Source of the DNA: Candidatus Nitromaritima sp. SCGC AAA288-L16
GTDB taxonomy: Bacteria; Nitrospinota; Nitrospinia; Nitrospinales; VA-1
Direction: 5' to 3'
Assembly: GCA_000372225.1 (NCBI GenBank)
Contig: AQTY01000005.1
Coordinates: 1-64,000 of the forward strand
Length of the DNA stretch: 64,000 nt
The number at the start of each line of letters is the position of its first letter. Within the stretch, counting starts at the first letter, position 1. Made by a program: the position numbers and the translations under genes. The notes under the pieces are model-generated. The model ran no database searches. It saw only the letters and a list, made by a program, of their open reading frames with translations, and was not told the DNA's origin. This document shows, in pieces, positions 37,965 to 47,666 of this stretch.

Positions 37965-40679
37965 ATGCATAAGCAAGGTGTGGGAGAGTTCCCCTACTAC
38001 GTTGGTATTAATTCGCTAAGTGAGCTTGCTACCAAGGATGACAGGGTAGTTGTTTTAAATATCTTAGGAAAAGAAAGTTCAGGTGTTACCCCGATTAGCA
38101 ATGATTATTCGGGTGGAAATATTGTCTTTGGCACGGGCCCAGGGAAGTCTGGAAAATCTTTGACTACCAAAAATGGGAAAATACCAGTTTATAACTCAAT
38201 CAAAGAAGGCATGGCCGCGGGCCACAAATTTAACACCGTGGTGGTTTACTTGCCTCCCTCAGGGGTTAAAGATGGTATTGCTGAAGCAGTAAGGGATAAC
38301 CCGGATCTTAAAAAAGCTATTATTCTCACAGAAAAAGTTGCGGTTAAAGATTCCCGTATCATGCGGGCGATTTGCCAGACGAATGGCGTGGATCTTTTTG
38401 GAGGAAATTGTTTGGGTCTTGCTGATTCATGGAACCATGTTCGCCTTGGTGGAGCCTTGGGTGGTAATGCTCCTGAAGAATCGTTAATCAAAGGTTCGAT
38501 AGCACTTTTTTCTAACTCTGGAAATTTCACTACGACCATTGCGGTTTACCTTGCAACAGCAGGGTGGGGGACTACAACCTCCGTATCGAGTGGTAAGGAC
38601 GTTTATATTCAATATGGGCCTAAGGAATTTCTTTATGCGTTGGACCGAGACGACCGTTCACAGGCGGCTGTTATGTATAGTGAGCCCGGGGGGTATTACG
38701 AGAAAGATATTAAAACGGACAAGCCAATAGTTGCTTGTGTAGTTGGCAGGTGGAAAGCAAAGTTGAGCAAAGCATGCGGTCATGCGGGGTCACTTGCAGG
38801 TTCGGGCGATGACGCCCTTGCTAAGGAAAAATGGTTTATGGAGTATTTTGGTGTAGATGGTATTTATACGCCAGAAAATCCAGTTGCCTCCAAAAAAGGA
38901 GCCCTTGTAACCAATATAGCGCATATTCCAGAAGCATTAACGGCTGTTATGAAGTTGAATGGCAAAGATCCTGACTTTGCGCCACAGGGTAGTCTTTCTC
39001 TCAAGAGCTGGTTTGGTAACAATCAAGGTCTGAACCTACCTAAAGAATTGGATACGCCTGTGGTTGAGGCGATTTCTCCCTACAATGAACAGATTGCTGC
39101 TCTTGATAAACAGGTGGGTGCACAATATCGAAGAGAAACGCTCAAGGACACAAGTGGCGCTTCAATGATGGATCCGAAAACGCAGGTTTCGAAAATTCAT
39201 CAAACTTCCATTCTTGATGCATCTACGAAATCTTTTGAAGCTAATCTAGTCTTTGCTCTTTGTCGCGAGTACCCAAATGAGTATGGCGAAAAAATTGCGA
39301 ATATTGCACTCAATGCTTACGTCAACCAGCGCGATCAAGCTACCTTAGCTGCAGCAGAAGCCTCACGTGAAAATGGGAACTCTCCTAATACCGTTGTCTC
39401 TGGGGCTGTTGCCATCGTCGGGAAAAAGGTGGCTGAACCAGCAATGGATGCAGCGAAAGCATTGTTGAGTTTGTTTCAGTTTTCCAAGCTTAGTGATCCG
39501 ACTGGTAATTACGATTATAAGGAAGAATTAAATTCCGCCAAATCACATAAGGATACTCTGCTAGCTGCTAATGATGACACTTGCGCTGAGAGAATGGCCG
39601 CTCATCTTAGTCAGGGTGCACAATCTATTTTTATCAAATTCCTAATAGATTTTGCGAAGCAAGAGGGCGGTAAGCCTTCTACGGATGCTATGATTGCTGC
39701 TATCTGGACAACCCTTGGTTGGGGTGGGCTAAGATCCAAGAAGATTACCAGAGGAACTATCACCAGGCTCCCTTGGTATTCACGTATCTATAGTACTATC
39801 GTAGGAGTTGTCGCTTCTGCTGATAAGCATGGTGAGGATAGCTTCTGTGGAATCAAGCTAGAAGAATTAGTTCCCAACTTTTCTTTTACTCGAACGGCTT
39901 TTTTATCCCTCATGGGACGTGAGCCAACCGATGATGAATTGTTCGAGTTTCAAGTTCTTCTTGGGCTGATTATTACGAATGGACCGGGCACTATTTCCGC
40001 TCAGGGTTCCAAGGGAGCTGTAAGTGCAGATGGACCAGAAATGCCGGATCGTGTACAGGTCAATAAGGCATTTATTGGATTTCTCACGCATACTGGATTT
40101 GCACATGGTGGTAATGGTTATGAGGCGGCAGCATTTCTTATCGAACAATTCAAAGATACAAATCTCAAAGCCCCCGATGATAAAAACCATGGACTTGATC
40201 TCGATGCTATGGCTCTTGAGTACTCAAATAAATACAAAAATTATAAAGCTGAGCAAAAAGCTATTGGTAATTTAGAGTACGCCAAGGTTCCATGTATCAA
40301 CCACCCTATTTTCAAAGGAAAGGATGTTAACTTTGATCCGAGAGAAGAATTTGTTCGCAAACTGTTCGAGGAAAAAGGGATCAATAATGTCTTCCTTGAT
40401 TATTACCACTCGATTGTGAACTCAATGTTTAAAGCCAAGGTTAGTAAAAACGTCTACTGTGTAAACATCGATGCGGTCATTGCGGTCATTTTACTCAAGA
40501 TGGTTTGGGGTGAATACAAGGCAGGAAATCTTGCCGAAGCGGATATCGAAACCTCAAGCTTTGCAACGTTTTTGTTTGGTCGGATGATTGGTTGTGCGGC
40601 TGAGATTGACGACCATACTTTTCGTGGTAAAAATATGGATACTCGTACACCTGCAAGTAAGTGTTTCTACGTTGGTTGA
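37965..40679 (+). CDS. aclA: ATP-citrate lyase, large subunit
   Basis: The 904-residue protein joins a SucD-like CoA-ligase domain to a citrate-synthase-like domain. The phosphorylated histidine lies in KACGHAGSLAG (about residues 268-278). The C-terminal half carries ITNGPGTISAQGSKGA, THTGFAHGGNG, the HPIFKGK motif and DHTFRGKNMDTR, as in the citrate synthase/lyase module. From memory, AclA of green sulfur bacteria is about 610 residues, so this is ~300 residues longer, mostly between the two recognised modules. That would fit the divergent form described in nitrite oxidisers. It starts 44 bp after aclB and ends at a strong terminator. Confidence 0.93.
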   Translation: MHKQGVGEFPYYVGINSLSELATKDDRVVVLNILGKESSGVTPISNDYSGGNIVFGTGPGKSGKSLTTKNGKIPVYNSIKEGMAAGHKFNTVVVYLPPSGVKDGIAEAVRDNPDLKKAIILTEKVAVKDSRIMRAICQTNGVDLFGGNCLGLADSWNHVRLGGALGGNAPEESLIKGSIALFSNSGNFTTTIAVYLATAGWGTTTSVSSGKDVYIQYGPKEFLYALDRDDRSQAAVMYSEPGGYYEKDIKTDKPIVACVVGRWKAKLSKACGHAGSLAGSGDDALAKEKWFMEYFGVDGIYTPENPVASKKGALVTNIAHIPEALTAVMKLNGKDPDFAPQGSLSLKSWFGNNQGLNLPKELDTPVVEAISPYNEQIAALDKQVGAQYRRETLKDTSGASMMDPKTQVSKIHQTSILDASTKSFEANLVFALCREYPNEYGEKIANIALNAYVNQRDQATLAAAEASRENGNSPNTVVSGAVAIVGKKVAEPAMDAAKALLSLFQFSKLSDPTGNYDYKEELNSAKSHKDTLLAANDDTCAERMAAHLSQGAQSIFIKFLIDFAKQEGGKPSTDAMIAAIWTTLGWGGLRSKKITRGTITRLPWYSRIYSTIVGVVASADKHGEDSFCGIKLEELVPNFSFTRTAFLSLMGREPTDDELFEFQVLLGLIITNGPGTISAQGSKGAVSADGPEMPDRVQVNKAFIGFLTHTGFAHGGNGYEAAAFLIEQFKDTNLKAPDDKNHGLDLDAMALEYSNKYKNYKAEQKAIGNLEYAKVPCINHPIFKGKDVNFDPREEFVRKLFEEKGINNVFLDYYHSIVNSMFKAKVSKNVYCVNIDAVIAVILLKMVWGEYKAGNLAEADIETSSFATFLFGRMIGCAAEIDDHTFRGKNMDTRTPASKCFYVG

Positions 40680-40700
40680 TCTTAACTTAACTAGGTAGTC

Positions 40701-40730
40701 CCCTTCCCAGTTTTGGGAAGGGTTTTTTTT
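40701..40730 (+). terminator. Rho-independent terminator after aclA
   Basis: CCCTTCCC (40701-40708) pairs with GGGAAGGG (40715-40722), with a 6-nt loop and eight T residues after the stem. It lies 22 bp past the aclA stop and ends the aclB-aclA operon. Confidence 0.92.
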
Positions 40731-40936
40731 ATTCTTTATTTAAGTTATATCTTTTTACTTCGAAGCTATACATCTGAGAATATGAGTTTTTTTGGATAGC
40801 GGTTTTTTTTAGACAAATGTCGATTTATTTTTAAATGGTGTCGATACCCTCTAGATCAGGTAAGAGAATACCCTACGCAACGCGCAAACAAGTTTAATTA
40901 ATGTAAGAACTAATAAACCGGAACTATGCTGTTGGG

Positions 40937-41932
40937 TTAGGACTGGATTGCCACATGTCTGTCGTAAATATAATCTGCAATTGCGTCAAGAGATTTGATG
41001 TATTCAGGTTGGGGGAAAGTAACGGCTCTAATGGATGATTTTGCCTGTTCAATATAGTTGCGCGCGAGCTCTAGGGTGTACTCGATAGACTTGGTTTCGC
41101 GCATTCGTTCCAGGACATAATCGAAATCTTCTTGTGTGAGGTTTTCATTTTTAACGAAGCCTTCAATTGTTTTTTTAAGAGAAACTTCGGAATTCTCATA
41201 CAAATGAAGTAGGGGTAAGGTTACGTGCCCTTCTTGAAAATCATTTCCTGGTGGTTTGCCTAGATAGTCTTCTTCGCTGCCATAATCCATCGCATCATCC
41301 ATAAGTTGAAATGCCATGCCAAATTGTGTGCCAAAGGTAATTAATGCCTTTTCCTGCTCAGGGTTTGTTTCAGCAAGTAATGCCGCTAGCTCACAACCGA
41401 GAGACATCATGGATGCTGTTTTGCGAAGAATAACATCAAGACAATGTGATTCAGTGACGGATAACTTCCGAGCCTGACTGTATTCCATAATTCCGCCTTC
41501 TACAAGATGCTTGGTTGCCTCTGAAACCGAATTGATTATCCTTGAGTCGCAATCCGCGGCCAACATGAGAATGGATCGTGAAATCAGGAAGTCACCCACA
41601 AGTATGCTGGCATCGCTTCCCCATTTTGCGCTTACTGTTTCGCGTCCTCGCCTGATAGTGGTATGGTCAACGACGTCATCATGGAGTAGTGTTGCCGAAT
41701 GGATATACTCAATTACGCAACCATGCCGAATGACTCTTTCATCTAGGTCGCGACCGCATAACTTGGTCCCAACCATAAGGAGGAGAGGTCGTATGCGTTT
41801 TCCACCATTCTTAAGCAAATAGTCCCCTATACCAGGAATCAGCTGAACGTCCGATTGATAGTTTTCCTGTATAGAGCGCTCTAACCGCAAAAGATCTTCT
41901 TTAAAAATATTTGTAACGTGGTTAAAATCCAT
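40937..41932 (-). CDS. ispB: Polyprenyl diphosphate synthase (IspB/all-trans type)
   Basis: From ATG 41932 the product has 331 residues; a TTG at 41950 is an alternative start. Both aspartate-rich motifs of trans-prenyltransferases are present: LLHDDVVDHTTIRRG and the second FQLMDDAMDYG. GGKRIRPLLL precedes them. Such enzymes build the long isoprenoid tail of quinones in the cytoplasm. Quinones would feed the cytochrome b encoded at 5308-6318, but the genes are unlinked. Chain length cannot be read with confidence. Confidence 0.92.
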   Translation of the reverse strand: MDFNHVTNIFKEDLLRLERSIQENYQSDVQLIPGIGDYLLKNGGKRIRPLLLMVGTKLCGRDLDERVIRHGCVIEYIHSATLLHDDVVDHTTIRRGRETVSAKWGSDASILVGDFLISRSILMLAADCDSRIINSVSEATKHLVEGGIMEYSQARKLSVTESHCLDVILRKTASMMSLGCELAALLAETNPEQEKALITFGTQFGMAFQLMDDAMDYGSEEDYLGKPPGNDFQEGHVTLPLLHLYENSEVSLKKTIEGFVKNENLTQEDFDYVLERMRETKSIEYTLELARNYIEQAKSSIRAVTFPQPEYIKSLDAIADYIYDRHVAIQS

Positions 41933-42117
41933 AAGAAAATTTACACTCAAGAATGGCTAAACCGTCTAGGGAAATATCAGTCAAACTTCCCATAGCATAC
42001 TGTTTTTTCTGACTTTTTAAGCATGGGAAGGGTTTATTTCTATTGGAATTTAGTGGTTTTGTCAAGGCAATACTTGTTGGTTTCCTGACTCAACTTTTAT
42101 AGGGGTAACCTATATGA

Positions 42118-43074
42118 TTGATGTATCAAGGCTTTCCCGTATCCTTTTGTCATAGGGGTGTTTCGTACCGCGAGATCCACATGCAGAGATTAATGTTTAT
42201 GGAAGGACAGGATAAAAACGCTATTTCACCTTATTGTAATGTGATGAACGATTCACCCAAAGTTTCAATCATTGTGCCCACATACAATCGCGCCGACCGA
42301 TTGGAAGGAACCTTGTGTTCGATAGTCAGTCAAACCTATCAAGATTTTGAGCTAATAGTCGTCGATGATGGCTCTACTGATAACACATCAAAGGTAATAG
42401 AATCATTTCCTAGTGCACAGTATCTACCTTTGAAAAAAAACTCTGGTGTTTCCAAAGCTCGTAATATAGGTCTCGCCTGTGCAAAGGGAGAATTTATCTG
42501 TTTTCTCGACTCTGATGATTTGTGGAATGAGAAAAAATTGCAGATTCAAATACATTGGATGGAAAATAATACGGATAGTCAGATTTGCTATACCGATGAA
42601 ATATGGATTCGAAATGGAGTTCGGGTAAACCAAATGAACAGGCACCGTAAGTATACCGGGGATATATTTCGTCATTGCTTGGCCCTTTGTATAGTGAGTC
42701 CTTCTTCAGTTATGATTCGTGCCGAATTATTTGATGAAATTGGAAACTTTGATGAGTCGCTTCCTGCTTGTGAAGATTATGATTTATGGTTGAGAATCGC
42801 AGTGAAATATGCGTTTCACTTTATTGAAGAACCACTTATTGTCAAGCAGGGAGGTCATGCAGACCAGTTATCGCGCAAGTATTGGGGGATGGATCGATTT
42901 CGAGTCGCCGCTTTAAAAAAATTACTGGACCAGAATTTACTCGATCAAGAGAAGTTACAACTAACCCGCTCCGCGTTATTAGAAAAATGCTCTGTTTTGA
43001 TCCAGGGATTTGAAAAACGTGGCAAAAAGGAAGACGAGTTTTTTTACCGAGCAATCGTTAATAAATACAGTTAG
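42118..43074 (+). CDS. Family 2 glycosyltransferase
   Basis: The protein has a GT-A fold with SIIVPTYNRADRLEG, IVVDDGSTDNT and CFLDSDDLW, the classical GT2 UDP-sugar-binding motifs. The start is uncertain: TTG 42118, ATG 42121 or a downstream ATG (42199 or 42244) are possible, and the catalytic domain begins near residue 45 of the longest frame. The product is soluble, probably acting at the inner membrane face in surface glycan synthesis. The HEAT-repeat gene follows 13 bp downstream. Confidence 0.88.
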   Translation: MMYQGFPVSFCHRGVSYREIHMQRLMFMEGQDKNAISPYCNVMNDSPKVSIIVPTYNRADRLEGTLCSIVSQTYQDFELIVVDDGSTDNTSKVIESFPSAQYLPLKKNSGVSKARNIGLACAKGEFICFLDSDDLWNEKKLQIQIHWMENNTDSQICYTDEIWIRNGVRVNQMNRHRKYTGDIFRHCLALCIVSPSSVMIRAELFDEIGNFDESLPACEDYDLWLRIAVKYAFHFIEEPLIVKQGGHADQLSRKYWGMDRFRVAALKKLLDQNLLDQEKLQLTRSALLEKCSVLIQGFEKRGKKEDEFFYRAIVNKYS

Positions 43075-43087
43075 GAATTCATAAAGT

Positions 43088-44230
43088 ATGATTATGTCAA
43101 AGAAATCAGGTTTCTTGTTTCTGGTTATTGCCGTATTTTTGTCTTTTCCGGGGAATGCATTACAGGCAAATGAAAAACCTCAGGATGCAATGGATCGTGT
43201 TCGTGTATTTTCTATAAAAATTTTAGAAAAATCTTTGCAGAGTGAAAATGTATTTATCCGTAGTGCTGCCGCCCGCGCTGCGGGTGAATCAGAATATTCT
43301 GGCCTTATTCCTTTCCTAAAAAAAGCAGCGAAAGACTCATATCACACAACGCGATTATTTGCCTTGCAGGGGATAAAGAAAATTTCATTGGATGAAGCCC
43401 GCGCTATATCTATTCACATGAGCAGGGACCCTAATATATGGGTTCGTGGTGCCGCGATTGAAATGTTGGGAGAACTGGGCGATGGGGCATCGGGGAATAT
43501 CATCCAACCCCACCTTAAGTCACCAGACCGAACAGTACGTTATGCTGCTGCAGGGGCGTTGTTCAAGTTGGGAGATGAGAATCAATTAGATGTTCTCTTA
43601 GATGGACTCAAGGGTGGTAGTTCTATTGACCGCTATCAGGCCATAGGTTATCTCGGTAAGTTAAATAGTGAAAAAGTGATTCCGTATCTAGAGGGTCTCT
43701 TAAATGGAAGTGAGGATGAAATTATATTTTACAGCTTAAAAGCAATTGGCAAAAAAGTGGACAAGGGTATGCTACCTCGGTTATTAAATTTAACGAAACA
43801 CACTAATCCTTCGCTGAGATATCAGTCAGCACTTACTCTTGGTGAATTAAGAGGAACTTCAGGACTTAAAGCACTCCGTTCTCTTTGTTCTGACCAAGAT
43901 GGAATGGTGCGTTTGTCAGCAGCAGTGGCGTTAGTTCGAAAAGGGAGTAGTTATTGCCGTGAAGTATTTTTAGATACGATCAAAGATGCAGATTATGGAA
44001 TACGTAGTACGACGGCAAGAATACTTGGCGAGCTGGAGATTCAAAGTCGAGAGCAGTTGCTTTCAATTGCTCTTATGGACAAGAATATCCGAGTCCGAAC
44101 TTCGGCTACAAGAGCTGTTGGTATGATGGGTGGGGCTAGGGCATTCCCATTATTGTTGAGTAAATTGGAAGATTCTCAGGAGGTAGTGCGTACATACGCG
44201 GCAGGTAATATAATCAAACTTATGAAGTAG
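43088..44230 (+). CDS. Periplasmic HEAT-repeat protein
   Basis: The 380-residue protein has a signal peptide (about 1-27, ending NALQA) followed by about nine HEAT-like repeats of ~30 residues with the LG.L.. pattern (e.g. RYAAAGALFKLGD and RLSAAVALVRKG). It forms an alpha-helical solenoid likely to bind another protein outside the cytoplasm. An internal ATG six bases downstream is an alternative start. It follows the glycosyltransferase and precedes the permeases on the same strand. Confidence 0.88.
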   Translation: MIMSKKSGFLFLVIAVFLSFPGNALQANEKPQDAMDRVRVFSIKILEKSLQSENVFIRSAAARAAGESEYSGLIPFLKKAAKDSYHTTRLFALQGIKKISLDEARAISIHMSRDPNIWVRGAAIEMLGELGDGASGNIIQPHLKSPDRTVRYAAAGALFKLGDENQLDVLLDGLKGGSSIDRYQAIGYLGKLNSEKVIPYLEGLLNGSEDEIIFYSLKAIGKKVDKGMLPRLLNLTKHTNPSLRYQSALTLGELRGTSGLKALRSLCSDQDGMVRLSAAVALVRKGSSYCREVFLDTIKDADYGIRSTTARILGELEIQSREQLLSIALMDKNIRVRTSATRAVGMMGGARAFPLLLSKLEDSQEVVRTYAAGNIIKLMK

Positions 44231-44314
44231 TGATGTTAGAAATGTTTCGATAGTTAGTTTTTTTCGTGTTTGTTAAGTATTTAAGAGCTTGGTTTTTATT
44301 TTTATAAAAGATAT

Positions 44315-45229
44315 ATGCTGATATATTTTTTTAAACGATTATTGCACGGTATCCCGGTTTTGTTGGTGGTATCTACGATTACCTTCGTCATTATGCGTGT
44401 GGTTCCGGGCGGTCCATTTGATCAAGAAAAGAAACTTCCCCCAGAAATTTTAGTCAATATTCAGGCTAAGTATCATCTCGACCAACCCGTAACTACCCAA
44501 TACCTACTTTACTTGAAACAATTGGTTCAGGGTGATATGGGGCCTTCCTATAAGTATATTGGCCGGGATGTTGCTGATATCATTTTGGATACGTTCCCGG
44601 TGTCGATAACTTTAGGGGTGTTGGCCATGCTAATTGTTGTGGGAGTAGGCGTTCCCATGGGCGTGTGGTCGGCGTACTGTCAGAACTCTGCAATTGATAG
44701 AATTTGTATGTTTTATGCGACATTGGGGATTTCTATCCCTAGTTTTGTTTTGGGAACGATATTGGTCTGGTTGATGTCTCATAAATTGCAATGGTTGCCT
44801 CCAGCGCTTTGGGAAGGGCCGCGTTACATGATTTTACCTGCAATAGCTTTAGGTGCACCTTTTAGTGGGTATATCGCTCGATTGACCCGCTCTGCAGTGC
44901 TGGAAGTATTGGCCTCAGATTATATACGAACGGCTCGTGCGAAAGGGCTTACAGAACCCGTTATCCTTTTCAAACACACCTTGAAAAATTCGATTTTCCC
45001 CATAATTTCAGTACTAGGTCCTTTAACCGCTGGCTTGGTCACAGGTTCGTTTGTGATTGAATTTATATTTTCGATTCCAGGTATGGGGAGTTTTTTTATC
45101 ACTGCTGTGACCAATCGAGACTACCCACTCATTATGGGAGTGACTTTGATTTATGCTGTATTGATTGTTCTTGCAAATATTTTGGTAGATATTATTTATA
45201 TGTGGCTTGACCCAAGGGTGAGAGTATGA
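44315..45229 (+). CDS. Oligopeptide/dipeptide-type ABC transporter permease (OppB/DppB)
   Basis: The 304-residue protein has six transmembrane helices and the family LLHGIPVLLVVSTITF opening. An EAA-like loop (SDYIRTARAKGL) contacts the ATPase. It is the first permease of a nickel/peptide importer and overlaps the next gene by 4 bp. No solute-binding protein or ATPase gene is adjacent, so those subunits are encoded elsewhere. The HEAT-repeat gene is upstream. Confidence 0.93.
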   Translation: MLIYFFKRLLHGIPVLLVVSTITFVIMRVVPGGPFDQEKKLPPEILVNIQAKYHLDQPVTTQYLLYLKQLVQGDMGPSYKYIGRDVADIILDTFPVSITLGVLAMLIVVGVGVPMGVWSAYCQNSAIDRICMFYATLGISIPSFVLGTILVWLMSHKLQWLPPALWEGPRYMILPAIALGAPFSGYIARLTRSAVLEVLASDYIRTARAKGLTEPVILFKHTLKNSIFPIISVLGPLTAGLVTGSFVIEFIFSIPGMGSFFITAVTNRDYPLIMGVTLIYAVLIVLANILVDIIYMWLDPRVRV

Positions 45230-46038
45230 GTTTTTTTTCAAAATTAAGCTTTGGGTTTTTAGGCGTAGTTTTTTTTTCAGCGATATTTGCCCCGTGGATT
45301 ACTCCGTACTCCTATGAAACTCAGGACACACTTAATACATTAGCAACACCTAGCTTTAGTCATTTAATGGGAACTGATCGATTAGGGCGTGATTTATTTT
45401 CGCGTCTTATATATGGCGCACGCGTTTCTTTATTCATAGGTATTTTGACTACACTGCTAGCGCTTGTAATAGGAACAATTTATGGCTCCATTTCGGGTTA
45501 CATTGGCGGGCGGATGGATGGTTTCATGATGCGTGTGGTAGATGTCGTATTTGCTCTCCCGGACATGCTGATGATTATACTTGTCACAGTTATGATGGGG
45601 AGGGGTATTGCAGGAATGTTCATCGCTCTTACGCTTGTGAGCTGGGTGACAGTCGCTCGTTTGGTTCGAGGAGAAGTATTACGAATCAAAGAAAAAACTT
45701 ATGTAGAAGCTGCCCGCGCACTAGGTGCGAGCAGCCCAAGGATACTAATGCAGGAGATACTGCCTAATATTCTGGGTTTAATGGTCGTCACCCTGACCTT
45801 CAGAATTCCTGTAGCAATCTTAGCCGAATCGACCTTAAGTTTTATCGGGTTAGGGGTTGCTCCTCCATTTAGTAGTTGGGGAACAATGGCCAATGAAGGC
45901 TGGAAGTCTATAAAGTTTTATCCTCATCTTATTCTATTCCCATCACTTGCTATTTTTTTCACAATTTTAAGTTTCAACTTCTTAGGTGATAGACTGAGAG
46001 ATGATCTGGATCCGAGAAATAAAGCTCGATTTGGCTGA
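45226..46038 (+). CDS. Oligopeptide/dipeptide-type ABC transporter permease (OppC/DppC)
   Basis: The 270-residue protein has the HLMGTDRLGRDLFSRL N-terminal motif of OppC-type permeases, several transmembrane helices and an EAA loop (TYVEAARALGAS). It would form a heterodimer with the preceding OppB-type gene, which it overlaps by 4 bp. A rho-independent terminator at about 46164 ends the unit. ATPase and binding-protein genes are missing here. Confidence 0.93.
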   Translation: MSFFSKLSFGFLGVVFFSAIFAPWITPYSYETQDTLNTLATPSFSHLMGTDRLGRDLFSRLIYGARVSLFIGILTTLLALVIGTIYGSISGYIGGRMDGFMMRVVDVVFALPDMLMIILVTVMMGRGIAGMFIALTLVSWVTVARLVRGEVLRIKEKTYVEAARALGASSPRILMQEILPNILGLMVVTLTFRIPVAILAESTLSFIGLGVAPPFSSWGTMANEGWKSIKFYPHLILFPSLAIFFTILSFNFLGDRLRDDLDPRNKARFG

Positions 46039-46163
46039 GCAGATTATTTTTAGGGCAGAAATGTCATTTGATCGAATGATCAAAGTTTAAAGAATATTTT
46101 CTTTGAACTGATTTTAAGTTTCGGTAAAATAAGGTATAGCTTTAAAAGAAAGTAGTTTGGAAA

Positions 46164-46194
46164 CTTCCGAGATGAATCGGAAGGTTGTTTTTTT
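46164..46194 (+). terminator. Rho-independent terminator after the permease genes
   Basis: CTTCCGA (46164-46170) and TCGGAAG (46177-46183) form a 7-bp stem, followed by G and a run of T residues. It lies 126 bp downstream of the OppC-type gene. Confidence 0.75.
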
Positions 46195-46299
46195 AGCTTA
46201 AGTTTGCTTAGAAATATCGAATTGACAAGCGTTGTAAATCGTTATAAATTGGCAAAATTTTAAATTATTACAGTTTTGATATGTCAACGAGGTTGACTG

Positions 46300-46566
46300 G
46301 TGAGCAGAATTAAAGACGATTTGGTTTGTGAAATCATACGCATTTCACAAACGAACTTATTGGCTAGAAAAAAAAACGAATGCAGTGACGGGTCTGGGGA
46401 CGATGCAGTGATAAAATGGATTCAGTGCAACGCTGTCAGCTATCGAGAAAACTACAAAGAGTGTTTGGATTCTTATTCTGCGGTAGAGCTTGGAGATATG
46501 TTGAGTATGTTGACCCAATCTAAAAAAGACTTGGATGAAATCTTAAAAAAGTATCCTCAGGATTAG
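46300..46566 (+). CDS. Small hypothetical protein (88 aa)
   Basis: GTG-started, with CGAGG a short distance before. The sequence is helical, acidic and soluble with Cys residues at about 10, 27, 41 and 54. Four spaced cysteines could bind a metal or form disulfides, but no family is recognised. It is followed 56 bp downstream by the DUF1566 gene. Confidence 0.6.
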   Translation: MSRIKDDLVCEIIRISQTNLLARKKNECSDGSGDDAVIKWIQCNAVSYRENYKECLDSYSAVELGDMLSMLTQSKKDLDEILKKYPQD

Positions 46567-46622
46567 TTTTGGTTTGCGTGGTCTCCTGAATAAAATATTA
46601 AGATAACTTGAGGCATTGTAGT

Positions 46623-47384
46623 ATGACTGAGGCAGAACCTTCTGAAAAAGTTGACCCTCCATCGGATAAAACAGCCGAGCCAAGCGCTGTAAAAGAAACT
46701 ACCCCTGCAAAAAAACCAGCTCCTGGAAAAAAACCAGCCCCCGAACTAAAGCCTTTTGTTGACAATGGTGACGGAACAGTTACCGACCCTAATACTGGAT
46801 TGATATGGAAAAAAACAGATGCTTGGCTAGATACCCATCAATTTTATACTTGGCAGGATCATCGGACTTATGTGGATCAGATCAATAAAGAAAAGCACGC
46901 CGGAATCGATAATTGGAGGATTCCCAACAAACAGGAAGCCTCCACTCTCGTTGACAAAACAGGGACTAAAAGTTGTGAAGATAAAAATGGGACAATGTTT
47001 CCTCTTGACCCGATTTTCGATGCAGGTTGTGTTACGAACACTTGGATTAGTGAGTGCTCCGATGATCAAATCATACGATATGACTTAAAAATAGGCTTAG
47101 ATACTCCCTACCCAGGAAACGATGTTTGGTCATCAATAAGACTTGTTAGCAAGCCAGGTGAAGCATCCGCTGCAGTTGGAGCAAAACCAGCTCCGGTTGA
47201 GTCCGTTGCGGAGGGAGATAAACCAGCCGCCCAGGGGTCTACTGCAAAAACTGATCCTGCGCCTGTGTCACCCAAATCTTCTGGTTCAGGGGCCCGTGCT
47301 GTGAGTCCAGCTCCTGTTTCAGAAGAACTCAAAGCCACTTTTACGGCTAGAGCCAAGGCTTGGGCAAAAGAGAAAAAGAAGTAA
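46623..47384 (+). CDS. DUF1566 (Lcl-like) domain protein
   Basis: The start is taken at ATG 46623 rather than a TTG at 46608, giving 253 residues. An N-terminal Pro/Lys/Ala linker precedes a DUF1566 domain (about 47-180) with the canonical VDNGDGTVTDPNTGLIWKK, NWRIPNKQE and a Cys in KSCED. The C-terminal part is a Pro/Ala-rich linker. No signal peptide is seen. DUF1566 domains are thought to bind surface or extracellular ligands; the role here is unknown. Confidence 0.85.
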   Translation: MTEAEPSEKVDPPSDKTAEPSAVKETTPAKKPAPGKKPAPELKPFVDNGDGTVTDPNTGLIWKKTDAWLDTHQFYTWQDHRTYVDQINKEKHAGIDNWRIPNKQEASTLVDKTGTKSCEDKNGTMFPLDPIFDAGCVTNTWISECSDDQIIRYDLKIGLDTPYPGNDVWSSIRLVSKPGEASAAVGAKPAPVESVAEGDKPAAQGSTAKTDPAPVSPKSSGSGARAVSPAPVSEELKATFTARAKAWAKEKKK

Positions 47385-47396
47385 AAACTCCCTCAA

Positions 47397-47666
47397 TTAT
47401 CCCTCTCTCAACCATTTTTTGACTACTGCTGTAGTTTGTGCCGTGTTTCGTTTGGCCATTTCCTCAGCATACATTTTGACCCATGCTGGGTTCTCCGGGC
47501 CCATTATCTTTGCCTTGGATACTTTGGGTTTGGTTTTTTTCTTCTTGATGGTTGGTTTCCCTCCCACGTAGAGGGCACGCTTCCCACGCTTTCTACTTCT
47601 TAAAATAAAAGCAGTTAGGATAGCAATACTAAAAGTTATCAAGAGAATTATGAAAATAAATTTCAT
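47397..47666 (-). CDS. Small membrane protein with a basic tail (89 aa)
   Basis: One N-terminal hydrophobic segment (about 2-22) is followed by a long Arg/Lys-rich stretch and a short C-terminal helix with WVKMYAEEMAK. The start shares TAATG with the stop of the upstream DnaJ-like gene, implying coupling. No known family; possibly a membrane anchor or partner of the J-domain protein. Confidence 0.7.
   Translation of the reverse strand: MKFIFIILLITFSIAILTAFILRSRKRGKRALYVGGKPTIKKKKTKPKVSKAKIMGPENPAWVKMYAEEMAKRNTAQTTAVVKKWLREG

Noticed and set aside
41986..42030. CTTCCCAT / ATGGGAAG inverted repeat between ispB and the glycosyltransferase gene
   Set aside because: The loop is long and no clear T tract follows, so it was not called as a terminator.
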